Notes: generated from the sequence alone by a model not told the origin. Shown: positions 11,255 through 23,697, numbered from the stretch's first letter. The stretch is DNA of 64,000 bases from Diogma glabrata (GCA_963693315.1 OY856186.1:286890930-286954929), one strand, 5' to 3'. A program made the numbers and translations.

Positions 11255-11764
11255 AGCTTTACACAAAATGTTTGAACGTATTGTACACATTATTTAATGT
11301 AAAGTTTGTAATTTACACAGCAAAGTATTTTACTATTATTATAGTAGGCAACCCATTTCCTACTATTATAGTAGTGATTTTTTCTTAGAGTGTATCATTA
11401 AAATGATCAATATTAAAAATGATTTCCAACACAACAACCAAACCTTATGATAAGATAAAAGGTCAGCATTTCTTTGATGAACGGCGACCACTATATACAA
11501 GACACCTCAAAAGCAAATTAGTTCTATCTAATGTTAACTAAAAAGTTGTACCAAGCATTCGGCAAAAACACTTAATAACTGTGGCTGTTGTTGTGATATA
11601 TTTAAAAGAATAAGATAAAGTTATTAACCGAAAGTGACAAGTTGCAAAACTACTATAAACATTACAAAACCTTATGCTCTAAGTTTCAAAAAAATTAAAT
11701 GTCAGGACTGAGTGTTATTAAAGTCTAAAAAAAACAGTTGCTCAACGAACCACAAACATCCTCC

Positions 11765-12985
11765 CCGACTCCTTTGCCAAATTTTGAAAATAGGTCATTC
11801 AAAATAGCATATTTTCCATATTCAAATAAACCGGATGTGTTTGCAGCTCATTTTAATTCAAACGTTTCATCAAGTTCTCATGCGTTTGCGTAATGAAAAT
11901 AACACCTATTTTTCAAATTTTCTTAAAAAAACTCAAAAAGTAAGATAGTAATTGTTTATACAAATGTCATTATAAATTGCTGACATGATGACAAACAAAA
12001 TGGGAGGTAAATGATCTTGATAGCATTGTTTATTCTCGTAATATGTGCAAGAGATGATTTTCAGTTTTTTGGAAACCCCTAAAAAATAAATGATTTCATT
12101 AGAAAAGGACTGGGCTGTAAGTTACGCCAAGATATATCGATTGTGACCATTGAAGTTGAAATCGGATCATCCGTTGTTGAGAAAGCGTTGGACAAATTTT
12201 CTTCCCACTTACGATGATACTCACGCACATACCCACATAAACATACATACTGGCAGCTAAAAACAGCCTAAACAGCTTCAGGAGGTCTTGAAACGTAAAG
12301 ATATTATAAAAATTTCGATTTCGAAAAACGACCCAAAAACAATAACTTCTCATATCGGGAAGCTAATATTCAGTTGACCAGGAAATCTACTCTCGAACCT
12401 CTGACCTTTTTCTCAAATTTAGAAAATAACTCAGGTTTTTGATATTCAAGTAAACCCGCATGCGTTTGCAGCTCATTTACATACAAAAGTTCCATTCAGA
12501 TATCAAGCGTTTGCATAAAGAAAATAACACGTAGTTTTTTCACATTTTGTTAAATATCTCAAAAACTAAGATAGCAATTGTTTATACAAACCTCATTATA
12601 AATGTCTGACATGATGACAAACAATATGGAAGCTTCATGACCTTGATAGCATTATTTAATCTCATGATATTTACAAGAGATGATTTTCAGTTTTTTGGAA
12701 ACCACTAAAAAACAAATGATTTAATTTCGCTAGAAAGAAACTGGGCTCTAAGTTACGACAAGATACATTGATTGCGACCATTTTCGTTAAAATCGACCCA
12801 TCCGTTGTTGCGAAAGCGTTGGGCAAAAATTCTCCATACAGCGATATACACACACATACACACACCCACATATACAGACTGCCAGCTAAAAATAGTCTAA
12901 ACAGCTTCAGGAGGTCATGAAACGTAAAGATATCATAAAAATTCCGATTTCGAAAATCGACCCAAAAACAATAACTTCCCATATC
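11765..12985. repeat. Two tandem diverged ~600-bp repeats
   Basis: Block 1 (about 11765-12360) and block 2 (about 12390-12985) share order and wording: a GCGTTTGC segment, TGACATGATGACAAACAA, GATGATTTTCAGTTTTTTGG, CATCCGTTGTTG, an ACACACAC-type run, then CAATAACTTC at the end. A third, partial copy is at 37450-37575. Reading frames here are shadows of the repeat. Family unknown. Confidence 0.8.
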
Positions 12986-12999
12986 GGGAAGTTAATAAT

Positions 13000-13455
13000 T
13001 TCAGTTTTAAATCAGACATCATTAAGAGCAGGTATGTTTGAAGGAACATCTAATATGTATTACAACATTTTATGACTAATAACTCATTTTATAACATTTT
13101 ATGACTAAAACGATACAACATTTTGTGACTAAAAAGTAAAAATACTTATTAGAACCTAAATATTCTATATATAAAGTAGAATTAGTGGGACCTAATGAGT
13201 TTTTCTAGTTTATTTAGTTAAGACCAAAGCAGGATTTTTATATTCAATTTGTAACGCCTATTTAACAACTCAAATAGGATTTTTTTCCGCTAACTCGTTT
13301 TTGGACGTCTTGTGTAGAAGTTATTCTGTATTGAAAATAAGTTATATTTAAAAACTCTAAATTCTAAAAAGCAGAATCTGTAGATTTTAAGGAGTATAGT
13401 TAAGTTTTCACTCGGATTTATAGCGGCGCCCCTCAAACAAGCATATTCCCAATTT
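13000..13455. other. No gene seen
   Basis: AT-rich sequence without recognised coding, RNA or repeat signals, apart from three ACATTTTATGACTAA-like words near 13060-13130. Confidence 0.4.
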
Positions 13456-13459
13456 TTTT

Positions 13460-14040
13460 AATCTTCTGACTAATGTTGTGGACGAAATTAGAGCAAAATT
13501 TCCTAATTGCTAGGTTATCGTTACCGGTTACTTCAACGTCCACAACAAATCGTAGTTAGAATTTTCTAAGATGACCGACAACAACAACAATGGAATGGAA
13601 GGTGGCCAGTAATATTTGCCGCATCACAGAATCTGATGCAAATTGTAAAAAGCCCTACTTTCACTCCTCGTAATGGTGGTGATAAAAGTTTTCTTCTCGA
13701 TCTCTATCTAACATCAATACCAAATATTACGAGTGCCAGTGTCGATAAGGGTACTATTGGAAATTCTGACCACTACCTAACCACAGCAGTTATCAAAACT
13801 GATTTACTAAAAACTAGAGTTCCCAAATCACGAAAACTGTTCCATTTCTCAAAAATGGACACCAATGGTCTCTGAAATTTTTTTCAAAGTTTCCCTTCTG
13901 ATAGTTATTGTTTTTATACTGACGATGTTAATGTTTCCGCCCAAAACTTTAATGAAACTATTCAATTCGGTATCAATAAATTTGTTCCCTTCTCAATAAT
14001 GACATCCCAACAAAAATATATGTTTGTAACAAGGGTCAAT
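13460..14040 (+). pseudogene. LINE endonuclease remnant
   Basis: Three frames concatenate into the C-terminal part of an APE-type endonuclease. VIVTGYFNVHN at about 13514-13547 is the GDFN motif with its catalytic Asp changed to Tyr. An in-frame stretch at 13636-13875 contains LLDLYLTS and the SDH catalytic pair (GNSDHYLTT). After a stop, the frame continues with a linker typical of non-LTR ORF2. Stops and frameshifts show it is dead. The reverse transcriptase is missing. Clade unresolved. Confidence 0.75.
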
Positions 14041-15624
14041 AAATCAATTATAGTAGAAATTAGAGTAAGTTCTTAATTCAAAAAGCTAATATCATTCTTG
14101 ACATCAATTAGTGTCTTCTGTACTCAGCATTTTAATTTATAGAAACGTCTAATATTTTTGTAAATGTCCCCCACCTAGTTTAGCAATTGCTATTGATCAA
14201 TACAATTTCCTTTTTAAATTTTTCGTTAATATATTTTTGTATAAGGAGACCTCATTTAGTAGATCGTTTGAATATTTTTACCACGTATTATTATTATTAT
14301 TATCGTATGAATTTGAACAAAATTTAACAACAATATACATTAAACTTCAACATTTAAGTTTTGAATCCATTGTAAGGCATCCTTTGTCACTCATAAACAT
14401 TCTAAAGTAAATTACATGATTTCCCATACATTGAGATGATTTTGAAATCATGTCATTTCAGAGTAATTTCGATGAAATTATGATCCAAATGACGTTGAAT
14501 TGGTATGAACATAGTTCCAATTCTATTCAGCACTGGAATATTCCAATGCTGAATTAATTATGACGTTTGTTTTTAAACACTGAAAATTGGTTTGAATGAA
14601 AAACTTTATAATACATATATGACAAATTTTAAAAAAAATCTATCGTTATGCCAATGAGTTTTACTAGTCATAAAAAATTTGATCTTAAATTTTGTCTGCG
14701 GTGATTTTTTAAAATGAAAAACAATGGTGAAATATGAAAACAATATTGATCAAAAACGTAAAGATAAAAAAATATTTGGCGATTGATTGAAGATTATTTA
14801 TAAATTAATATATGGAATTACGTTTTTTTAAGTGCATAATGTTTTGAAGAAATTTTCTGATCGCGCTTCAAGACTAATAAAATTTATTTTATTTTTAAGT
14901 TTTCTTAATATACCAATTACGTTTTTAGTATATTTATTCATATTTAAATAAATTTTTAATTCATCACTCTTAAATGCAGCAAAACAACAAACCAAGCTTG
15001 ATTTTTTATTTATTGTATTTTTTATTATAAACGAAATTATGATAAATTGCAGTGTGAACGGGTTTCGTAATTTCGAAATTGCACTGACGAAATTACGTAA
15101 TTTCGATGCTAGTGTGAATGTCCTATTTTATTTTTGTTTGACCATTTTTGTCTGTTTATAATCTATTTTAGCCTTTGCGTTTACCAATAATTTATGAGCC
15201 ACTTCATTAGGAGTTATAGCTGAACTTGTGCTCTCATTTTTTGATGAATTTGTGCCTAGTTTATGCAATAAATTCTAAGCTTTTCCACTTGAATGTTTAA
15301 AGTCCATGGCTTCTGTTTTCTGTTGTCACTTTTCATTCTATTTTCATTTAGGATCCATTAGGCGATTGATATGTAGCGTACAATTCGCTACACTCATTGG
15401 TCCAGCCAGGTATATATACGATGACCACGTATTTAACTGCATGGATTATTTTTTTAATGCCTTATCTTAACTGCCGAACATTATATCGAGTTTACGTTGC
15501 CTTTTTCCAATCAAAATTCTGCCATCCGAATTTTGATCGTCCCTATCCACTTTATCCTCATTTTATCCTATCATGTTTCTGATACATCAGGGTGCATTCG
15601 TTTTGATATACAGATTATTTATAG
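14041..15624. other. No gene seen; palindrome-rich
   Basis: AT-rich. It holds a 28-bp near-perfect palindrome centred on GGAATATTCC (14526-14553) and TAATTTCG words in both orientations at 15060-15105, suggesting relics of foldback elements. No frame resembling a protein family. Confidence 0.4.
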
Positions 15625-15660
15625 TGTTACGTTTTTAAACCTTACTTCGAATTGGCCTTT
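15625..15660. repeat. Fragment of second-family LTR end
   Basis: GTTACG followed by CTTCGAATTGGCC matches the left edge of the LTRs at 46854 and 49648. Only about 35 bp survive. Confidence 0.5.
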
Positions 15661-15956
15661 GATATGATATTGCTATAACCATAACAATAGAATACTTCCA
15701 CTACTGCTAAAATGTATGTCATGTGCTAACCAAACATGTTGATCGACCGTTACTATACCACCCATCTTATTCATTAAGGAAACTCGACCCATTGTTGTGG
15801 TCTTAATATCAAAATCATACCGATATAATGAATAGAAAATAATTAGAGATTGCTGTGAGCAATTAAACTCAAGTAAATATAATGAAATTCCCAATTCCAC
15901 TGCCCAACTAGCAAACTTACTTCTCAATTTTGAGTTATACAAGCTTAAGCTTCAAG

Positions 15957-18075
15957 TCAGCAGTTGTATGGTAGACCCCCCGCCACTTTGATCAATGTGT
16001 CCCAAAAGATGATAATAATCTTCTCACACTAATTGGAACCTTTTCCATAAGTTTCATCATAATCACTTCTTTATTGTAGGCTGTAGTGTGCATAAGCACA
16101 CTGAAAAAAATTGAAAATTTACAAAAAAAAATTTTTACCGGAAGCGACAAACCGGAAGTTGGGATGCAGAACTGTTGTAAACCGTGCTAAATGCTCATGT
16201 ACCAAGATTCATCCAATCGATTATCATGTACAGATGTTATTGAGCTTTCAAAAAAACAGGTGTATGGGACACCCCTCACCACTTTGTTAACTATCGCTCA
16301 AAAAATAATCGGTTCCTTGCCATACATACTTGCATCTTTTTCCAAAATGTCATCAAAATTCGTTCACGAACGAATGTTGTGTGCTCCCAACAAACATTGA
16401 AAAATGGTGACACAGTAAACAGGTGTTCGGGAGGCCCCACCACACCACTTATCCCAGTATTATCCAAAACCTAACCAGTTCTTTGTCATTTAAATCTCTA
16501 TCTTTTTCCAAAGTGTAATAAATAAATGAAGTCTGTATGCTCCCAACAAACTTTAAAAACAAAGTGTGAAAAGTCAGTAGTTCTATGGTAGACCCCCCGC
16601 CACTTTGATCAATGTATCCCAAAATATGGTAATTATCTTCTCACACTAATTTGGAATCAGTTTCATCATAATCAAATCATTATTGTAGACTGTAGTGTGT
16701 ATAAACACCCTGAAAAAAATTGAACATTTACAAAAAAAAATTTTTACCGGAACTGAAAAACCGAATGTTGGGATGCAAAACATTTGTGAACCGTACTAAA
16801 TGCTCATGTACTAAGTTTCATCCAATTCGATTATCAGGTACAGATGTTATTGAGCTTTCAAAAAAAACAGGTGTATGGGACACCCCCCACCACTTTGTTC
16901 ACTATCGCTCAAAAACTAATCAGCTCCTTACCATAAATGATTGCATCTTTTTCCAAAGTGTCATCAAAATTCGTTCACGAACGAATGCTGTGTGCTCCCA
17001 ACAAACATTGAAAAAAGTGTGACACATTAAATAGGTGTTCGGTAGGACCACCCCCACTTATTCCAATACTGTCCAAAAACTAATCAGTTCTTTGTTATTT
17101 AAATCTCCATCTGTTTTCAAAGTGTCATTAAAATTGATTAATGAATTAGGTCTGTATGCTCCCAACAAACTTTAAAAGCAAAGTGTGAAAAGTAAGCATT
17201 TGTATGGTAGACCCCGCACCACTTTGATCAATGTGTCCCAAAAGATGATAACTATCTTCTCACTCTAATTGGAACCTTTTCCATAAGTTCCATCATAATC
17301 ACTTCATTATTGTAGGCTGTAGTGTGCATAAAGACACTGAAAAAACTTCAAAAAAGTACAAAAAAATTTTTTTACCGGAACTGAAAAACCGGAAGTTGGG
17401 ATGCAGAACTATTGTGAACCGTACTAAATACTCATGTACCAAGTTTCATTCAATTCGATTATCAGGTACAGGTGTTATAGAGCTTTCAAAAAAACAGGTA
17501 CTCCAGGGACCCCACACCATTTTGTTCACTATCGCTTAAAAACTGATCAGTTCCTTGCAATACATGTTTGAATCTTTTTCCAAAGTGTCATCAAAATTCA
17601 TTCACGAACGAATGTTTTATGCTCCCAGCAAACATAAAAACATTGTGGAAAAAACCACCTGTTGTATGGTGGACTCCCAAACCTTTTATCCAATGTACTC
17701 CAAAAGCTTATAAAATATTTCTCATGTTACTTGAAAGCTTTTACCAACGTTTCATGAAAATCGATCGGTAATTGTAGGCACCGGAAGTGACAAACCGGAA
17801 GTTGGTATGCAGAAATATTGGATACCTATATACTAAGTTTCAGTAAGATCATAGTCCGTGATTAGAAATTATTCAAGACTTAAACTTAGAGGTGTTCGGG
17901 AGACCCCCGCCATTTTGTCCAAATTTAAAATGAATCCAGATCTTCCATTTTCAAGTGAACCTGTATCATTTGCCAAAGTTCCTTCAAAATCCTATGCAGA
18001 AATTCCAACCAACCACCCACCCACCCACCCACGCACACACAGACGTACAACAAAATTTTTATTGGCTATTTAGAT
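15957..18075. repeat. Tandem ~618-bp repeat, 3.5 units
   Basis: TATGGTAGACCCC occurs at 15967, 16584 and 17203, with a diverged form at 17665, giving periods of 617, 619 and 462. Each unit holds CCGGAAGTTGGGATGCA, an ATCGATT/TTCGATTATCA segment, a palindrome TTCGTTCACGAACGAA and GCTCCCAACAAAC. The block ends in CCCACCCACC and an ACACACAGACG run. Frames within are short and not conserved. This resembles insect interspersed repeats that end in simple CA runs, amplified in tandem. Confidence 0.85.
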
Positions 18076-18535
18076 AGAGGATGGTCCAAAACAAAAGAAA
18101 AAACAAAATTTGGGGTATGTAAGATTTTTTTTGTTTACGATAGATTGCATTACTTTACACAATTTAAAATTGTGGTGAAGTAAAAATCAATCAAAATCAT
18201 AATCAGCAAAAGAATCAGAATCAAAAATCAACTAGAGTGGAATAGAGAAAATTTAAAGATTATTTGGCTAAGTTTTATAAATAATGGAATATGCATTTTC
18301 TTTACATTTCTGAGAGTCAAACTCGTCAGGAAGAACTGAGGCGATACAGAGTTCAGAATCACTCTATTAAAATAGTTAACAGTAAATGGATGGTGTGATA
18401 TGCGTTGCTTGTATTGTTATTGTTTTATATTTGAATTCTAAGACACTAGAAATGAATGTATTCAATTGAATAGAATGAAAAATTGCTTTGAAAAGTGAAA
18501 GATCCGTAACAAAAGTTTTATCTCAATTCCGGTCG
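18076..18535. other. No gene seen
   Basis: AT-rich spacer between the 618-bp tandem block and the tRNA-like segment. Confidence 0.4.
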
Positions 18536-18540
18536 GTTCG

Positions 18541-18617
18541 GGAATCGAACCGGCGTCCCTCTGATCAAAGTTTATATGGTTAACCATTTAACCAACTCGA
18601 CCAGCGACGAGTTGGTT
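18541..18617 (-). repeat. tRNA-like segment (SINE head or pseudo-tRNA)
   Basis: The minus strand has a perfect B box GGTTCGATTCC (18541-18551) and an A-box-like TGGTCGAGTTGG (18592-18603) about 52 nt upstream, the spacing of a pol III type-2 promoter. Acceptor and T stems do not pair properly, so it is not a working tRNA. The A-box side is duplicated in inverse: AACCAACTCG (18590-18599) and CGAGTTGGTT (18608-18617) form a perfect 10-bp hairpin arm. Confidence 0.5.
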
Positions 18618-18654
18618 GAATGGTTTTATATTTATGTAACATTTTTAAAAATTT

Positions 18655-18745
18655 ACTGCGTTCATCAGCACCTTAGTACGAATGTTGTTGTGATACATAT
18701 TAATAAAAATTCAATTACAAAACTTTTTATTTTAAAAAAAAATTG
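18655..18745. repeat. Diverged fragment of 30.6-kb repeat family
   Basis: GCGTTCATCAGCACCTTAG, then ATGTTGTTGTGATACATATT, parallels 30760-30860 and 60490-60595. Confidence 0.5.
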
Positions 18746-18749
18746 TTCA

Positions 18750-19110
18750 AATAAAGGTGTAGGTATGCTAAAAGTTAATGATTAAAAAAATATAACCCCT
18801 TAATGTTGCTATACCCAAAATCTTTGAATTAATAAAACAAATAGAAAAAAGATTTGTCATTATTCTTTTACGTCTATCAAAAAGAAACAAAATCTTTTAA
18901 GAACGTAAATCTCAGAGAATGATTTCGTTGTTAAAACCCCGTTGAAGTTACATGCCAAATACCTTTTTCCATAAAAAGTAACCCTCTGAATTATACTATG
19001 TTTTCTACATCTAAATTAAGAAACTAAATTCTATGGAAGTCTTATGGAAGTCTTGTAGAAGCCATTATTATTGTAATTACTATCAAAGATATTTATTGTT
19101 TCTTAACATT
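18750..19110. other. No gene seen
   Basis: AT-rich sequence without recognised signals. Confidence 0.4.
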
Positions 19111-19114
19111 TAAA

Positions 19115-19196
19115 TTAACCGATTGGACAGCGTGCAAGATAAACGATCGAAGGACCAGAGTTCGAAACATGATGCGACCGTAAACAAATACTTAAA
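19115..19196 (+). repeat. Possible tRNA-derived SINE head
   Basis: TTGGACAGCGTGCAAG is followed 30-40 nt later by AGAGTTCGAAAC, resembling A and B boxes of a tRNA head. It directly precedes the 79-bp satellite module at 19197-19275. The A box is weak. Confidence 0.3.
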
Positions 19197-19275
19197 TCAG
19201 TAAATTATTTGTGATATAACATCACCCCGATGGAAAATCTCCCATCAAGAATAATATAAGAACTGAATTTAAAAA
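19197..19275 (+). repeat. 79-bp module of the 455-bp satellite
   Basis: From TCAGTAAATTATT to GAATTTAAAAA this appears identical to 24768-24850 of satellite unit A and is inverted in units C and D. It abuts the left edge of the Helitron-associated repeat, while satellite units abut its right edge. Confidence 0.85.
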
Positions 19276-19709
19276 GTAGGGTCTGCGTGGGACCAGACGG
19301 TGGAAGTTATACTTCTTTGGCCATTCGCTCGCACACACGCACACAGACAGACAGATAGGACACATGAAAAAAAAATAAATAAAAAAAAACCAAAATATTA
19401 TTCAAAAAAAAAAAATATAAAAAAAAATATTATTCAAAAAAAAAATATTATTCAAAAGAAAAAAATATACTACAAAAAAAAAATGTCGTTCAAAAAAAAA
19501 AGCAAAAAAAAAACATATTGTTCAAAAAATAAATTAAAAAAAATATTATTCAAAAAAAAAAATTATTATTCAAAAAGTATAAGAACGTATAATCGTCGAT
19601 TTTTCTTAGTTTTCTTAGTCAAAAAAATAAAAAAATAATATTCAAAAAAAAAAAATATTATCCAAAAAGAAAAAAAAATATTATTCAAAAAACTAATAAT
19701 TATTAATTA
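19276..19709. repeat. Minisatellite block beside Helitron copy 1
   Basis: Starts GTAGGGTCTGCGTGGGACC, then GAAGTTATACTTCTTTGG, an ACACACGCACACAGACAGAC run, then about 15 diverged copies of a TATTATTCAAAAAAAA word. The same block precedes Helitron copy 2 at 44950-45327. GAAGTTATACTTCTTTG is inverted at the other end of the unit (24376-24392), a possible subterminal inverted repeat of a Helentron-like unit. Confidence 0.75.
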
Positions 19710-19776
19710 CTAGAAGGCGATTGCCGTGCTTCCCAGATAAAGTTGTTGAAAACTGCTTTTTTTGAGTAAATTCTCC

Positions 19777-19792
19777 TATAGTTTTTTTTAAT
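19777..19792. repeat. LINE target-site duplication, left
   Basis: TATAGTTTTTTTTAAT, repeated exactly at 23090-23105. The uninterrupted site survives in Helitron copy 2 near 45405-45420. Confidence 0.9.
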
Positions 19793-20039
19793 AATAATAA
19801 TAATCCTTTATTGACTTTAAATTTTATAATACAGTTGTATACATTTAATAATTTACTGAGATCAGCTTTTAATAGTAAGCTTTACAGCAGATGAAATTAA
19901 TTATTATGAGTGTTGCGAAAAATAAATGAAAAAAGAATGTTTATATATTCAAATGCAGTTCAGTCTGCTTAGTAACTAATAAAAAACTTATATTTACCTA
20001 ACCTACTTAAATCTAAACTTAAAAGCTACGTTGCAAAAA

Positions 20040-22695
20040 TTAAGCGGTAGTAAAGCTAATTGCGTTTATCAATTCATTTTCAATACAATTTAATTTATTT
20101 ATATATCTATCATTAGCTTCTCTAGCAACTACATTGACAAGCTTTATATTTAATTCGTTGTGCAGTCTTAAAGTGCTATAACGTCTAGGGCGTTTATATA
20201 TAGTTTTTAGAAATTTGTTTTGAATTATTTGAAATTTCTTTTTATGACACAAAGCAATATCCCACCAAATTGGCGCACCATAAAGTATGATATTAAGAAT
20301 CACACACATTTACAAGTGTCTTATTATGACTATTTAGTTTACTATTTCTGTTGAGTAGAGGATATAGACTTTTGAACAGTGCATTACATTTTTGTTGTAT
20401 TTGAGTGACGTGTGTCTTAAATGTTAATGATTTATCCAAATAAATTCCTAAATATTTAGTTGAAGGTTTCCATTCCAAAGAAGAATTTTGAATCAGAAAA
20501 GGTTGTTGTGGAAGTTTACGGGATGCTCTGCACCTAGTAAAATAAATAGCTTCACATTTTGATATGTTAATACTAAGTTTCCAGTTCTTAAAAAATTCGA
20601 GAATTTTAGTGAGGTACAATTGAAGCTTATTGATAATAGATACCGCCAGTTCATCTGACACAAATATTGCAGTGTCATCAGCAAATAATGATAATTTACA
20701 TTCACTATCTCTTGGAATATCATTGATGAATAAACAAAAAAGCAAAGGACTCAATACGGCACCTTGAGGAACCCCAGCTGGAATACTAAGTATAGAAGAC
20801 ATGGAATCAAAAATCTGGACAAAAAATGTTCTATCAGTTAAGAACGATTTTATGATTTTAATTAAAAATATTGGAAATCCATATATAAATAATTTATAGC
20901 AGACTGCGTCTTGCCAAACTTTATCAAAGGCTCGTTCAAGGTCTAATAATATCATTCCAGTAGATTTTAGCGAAGATCTATTAGATTTAATATGATTGAC
21001 TACACGATGGATTTGATAAACTGTAGAGTGCCCAGATCTAAAACCAAATTGCTCGTTTATAATTATTTGATTATCAGTTATGAAGTCTTCCATTCTTCTT
21101 TTGATAATCTGCTCAAAAAGTTTTCCCAATGCACAAAGAAGACTAATAGGTCTGTAGCTTGTAGCAAGAGTGGGGTCTTTGCCAGGCTTTAAAACAGGAG
21201 TAATTTTTGCTTTTTTCCATTGAATTGCGAAATAGCCTAGGTTCAAGCAGCACTCGAATATTATCTTAAGAAAATGGATTCCACTTTCAGGAAGATTTTT
21301 AAGTAAAATAAATGGAATATTATCTACACCTGGAGCTTTGAGCCTTGGAAGGAATTTCAAAATATCAGAAATTTCAGAAGGGCGAATTACAGGAATTGGA
21401 GCATTGTTATCCAAATTATTGAAATTAGTGTAAAAGTCATTCACTTGTTCTTCAATTACAATATTGGAGTTTGGAATTTGATGAGCGTCAAGGAAGACAT
21501 CAGCCAATACTTGTGCCTTTTCTGTATTTAAGAAAATTCGATTTCCAGTGTTGGGAGTAACTAATGGTGGAATAGACTTGCGATGGTTTTTAAAATGTTT
21601 AGTTGTTTTCCAGAAGTTTTTTGAACCATTATCCAAGCATTCAAGCTTCGTTTGCCATTTTTGATTATAAAGAGTATTTATATGATATTTAATAATTCTA
21701 TTTAGCAAGTTTATTGAGGTTTTAATGTGAGCAAGGCGACTTCTGAGGTAAGATCTTCTAAGCGAATTTCGGTGTCTGATAAAACTTAACACTTGATCAG
21801 ATAATAACAATTTATCAGTTGGAAGAACAGGCACAAGCGGTACGGATAGCTCACGAGCTTAAGAAATGGATGTTGTCAAAAAATCGACTGCAATGTTGAC
21901 ATCTGAAATAGTATGAATTGAACTTAAATTGAAATTTTCAATTTCAGATGAAATATGATTCTGATAAATGCTCCAATTAGCATTTTTATAGTTAAAGTAT
22001 TTACGATGGCAATGAGCTACTTGATTATTAAATACTATTGAACAGAGAACTGGCAGATGATCGGAGCAGAGTGCTTGAATGGTGTTAACTTCGGATATCA
22101 ACTGAGGGTTGTTTGTTAAAAATATATCAATAATACTAGGGACTCCAGCAGGACTATAGTGGGTAGGATCTTGGGGAGCGATAACAACACAATCAGAGTT
22201 AATAGAATAATCATATAAAGTTCGACCACCGCGGTTGGTTCTAGGACAAAACCAGTTAGGATGCTTACAATTTAAATCACCACCAATTAGGTAAGGAATA
22301 TTACCACTACAAATTTTTATAAAATCATTTCTGAGATGCTCAGAATTCGAATATGAACAATATACAGAAAATATTTTAAGTTAATTATTATCACTACTTA
22401 TTATATTAATACCCAGGGATACTATACAATTTAATTTAAGGTCAGGAAGAAGCGAATGTTTAATGCAATCTTTTATAAGAATACCGACACCACCCCTGCG
22501 AAGATTATCTCTATCATTACGATAAAAGCGAAAATTAGGAATCGAAAATGAAATAGAAGGCTTTAAATGCGTTTCACTAATAAGTAATATATCAATATTA
22601 AAATTATCTAAAAACTGAATTACCTCAAATTTTTTATTTTTTATACCGTACGCGTTCCACACACAAATTTTTAAAGAATTATGGATAACAGACAT
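20040..22695 (-). pseudogene. LINE ORF2: endonuclease-reverse transcriptase
   Basis: Minus strand, starting near Met 22695. The APE endonuclease is in pieces (22381-22695, a gap with GGDLNCKHPNW at about 22255-22290, then 21859-22101 with CSDHLPV). The reverse transcriptase frame at 20293-21834 has SYRPISLL, GVPQGAVLSPLLF and FADDTAIF. The C-terminus continues after a frameshift near 20300 to 20040. These motifs fit the Jockey clade. Catalytic residues of both domains are still readable, so decay is limited to a few frameshifts and stops and the copy is dead. Confidence 0.85.
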
Positions 22696-23089
22696 ATTTA
22701 ATAGCAATATTAGCCATAACATCAAATTGTTCTTCTTTGGAATGACAACCCCGAAGTCCTGAAACAAGTTCTTTGAGAATTTGTAGTAACTCATATGGTG
22801 CAAACAAATCATTTGTGCTATCTGAATTAATATTAATTGAATTTGCATGATTGATTGCATTTGTTTGAACCACTGTACTGAACTGCATTTTTTTGTTAAC
22901 AAAATTATTATTACAATTATTATTAAAATTTTTATTGTTGTTTTGATGAGGTATTGAAGAAATAATAGGAAAATCCTGTTGTTGAAATGAAAACGTTGGT
23001 TGATTAGAAGGTCGACTCAACTTATTTTTTAGATTCAGATGATTTTTTATTTGAATGTATTTTTCTCTTTCTGGACAAATTATAGAGTT
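22679..23089 (-). pseudogene. LINE ORF1 (Gag-like), 5'-truncated
   Basis: The minus-strand frame gives Asn-rich sequence followed by LLQILKELVSGL and a KEEQFDVMANIA-like end, as at the C-terminus of Jockey-clade ORF1 proteins. The zinc knuckles and N-terminus were lost by 5' truncation, so any ATG upstream (23110) is in flanking DNA. Its end overlaps the ORF2 start near 22695, the usual tight ORF1-ORF2 arrangement. Confidence 0.65.
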
Positions 23090-23505
23090 TATAGTTTTTT
23101 TTAATGTCATTTAATTTAACTTATTTTATTAGTAATATGTATATAAAAAGTTTGAAATAAATGTAATAGTATCATTTTACAGTCAGCAAAAGCCATTAAG
23201 TAAATGTCTCCAAAGCTATAGATAAATTTACATATTAAATGTATGTTAAAATTAAACTACATTTGACAGACAAATAATAATTAAATAATTTTTATAAATG
23301 TAGATGGCAAAAGATTAAGGTTAGAAAAAAGTTAAAATTTTATTCCAAAGATTTAATTCAAATAATTCAATGTGTCACGAACAATTAGGTGAGCGTAAAT
23401 ATATATGTTTATTGGATGTCACAATTATCAATTACTTACTCCAAAACCACCGTACTCGTTATAAAAAATAGGTACACTGGCTCATTGCTATTGGTGTAGC
23501 GTCCT

Positions 23506-23697
23506 ATGTCATGTAGACTTATAATCATTTATCAATCCAGAAATTTTGCTGTTCTGAAGAGGTTCGTATTGCAATTTGCAAATATATTTTATCGATTGTC
23601 TGCAATACTCTACTACATTGATGCATACGCCGGCCGGTTAAAGAATACCACCATTTTTAGTGAATATTTTAGTTTAATGGGTTTTATCGCTTTATAG
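23506..23697 (+). pseudogene. Helitron-internal frame, broken by TAG
   Basis: A 63-residue frame matching the first part of the 136-residue frame at 45811-46221. Here TAG replaces TGG and the remainder stays readable downstream. It is unlike any family I know and may not be coding. Confidence 0.2.

Larger units (their letters stand above)
536..11392. mobile_element. Small TIR element split by LTR retrotransposon
   Basis: CACTCTAAAAA at 536-546 is inverted as TTCTTAGAGTG ending at 11392, each flanked by TA (534-535 and 11393-11394). Removing the LTR element at 1503-11258 leaves about 1.1 kb rich in TTACAC and TGTGTAA words on both sides of the gap, as expected of one interrupted unit. TIRs with a TA duplication suggest a Tc1/mariner-type non-autonomous element, but the inverted match is only about 10-13 bp and no transposase is seen. 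Confidence 0.4.
19793..23089 (-). mobile_element. 5'-truncated Jockey-like LINE
   Basis: A 3.3-kb minus-strand non-LTR retrotransposon bounded by the 16-bp duplication at 19777-19792 and 23090-23105. Its 3' end on the minus strand is CAATAAAGG followed by (ATT)n instead of poly(A). It holds the C-terminal part of ORF1 and an endonuclease-reverse transcriptase broken by a few frameshifts. It inserted into a Helitron copy. Confidence 0.9.

Noticed and set aside
12099..12982. Two similar minus-strand proteins of 84 and 103 residues
   Set aside because: Similarity follows from the tandem DNA repeat; the frames are not equally kept and contain CA-run translation.
18541..18617. Functional tRNA gene
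   Set aside because: Good boxes, but acceptor and T stems do not pair.
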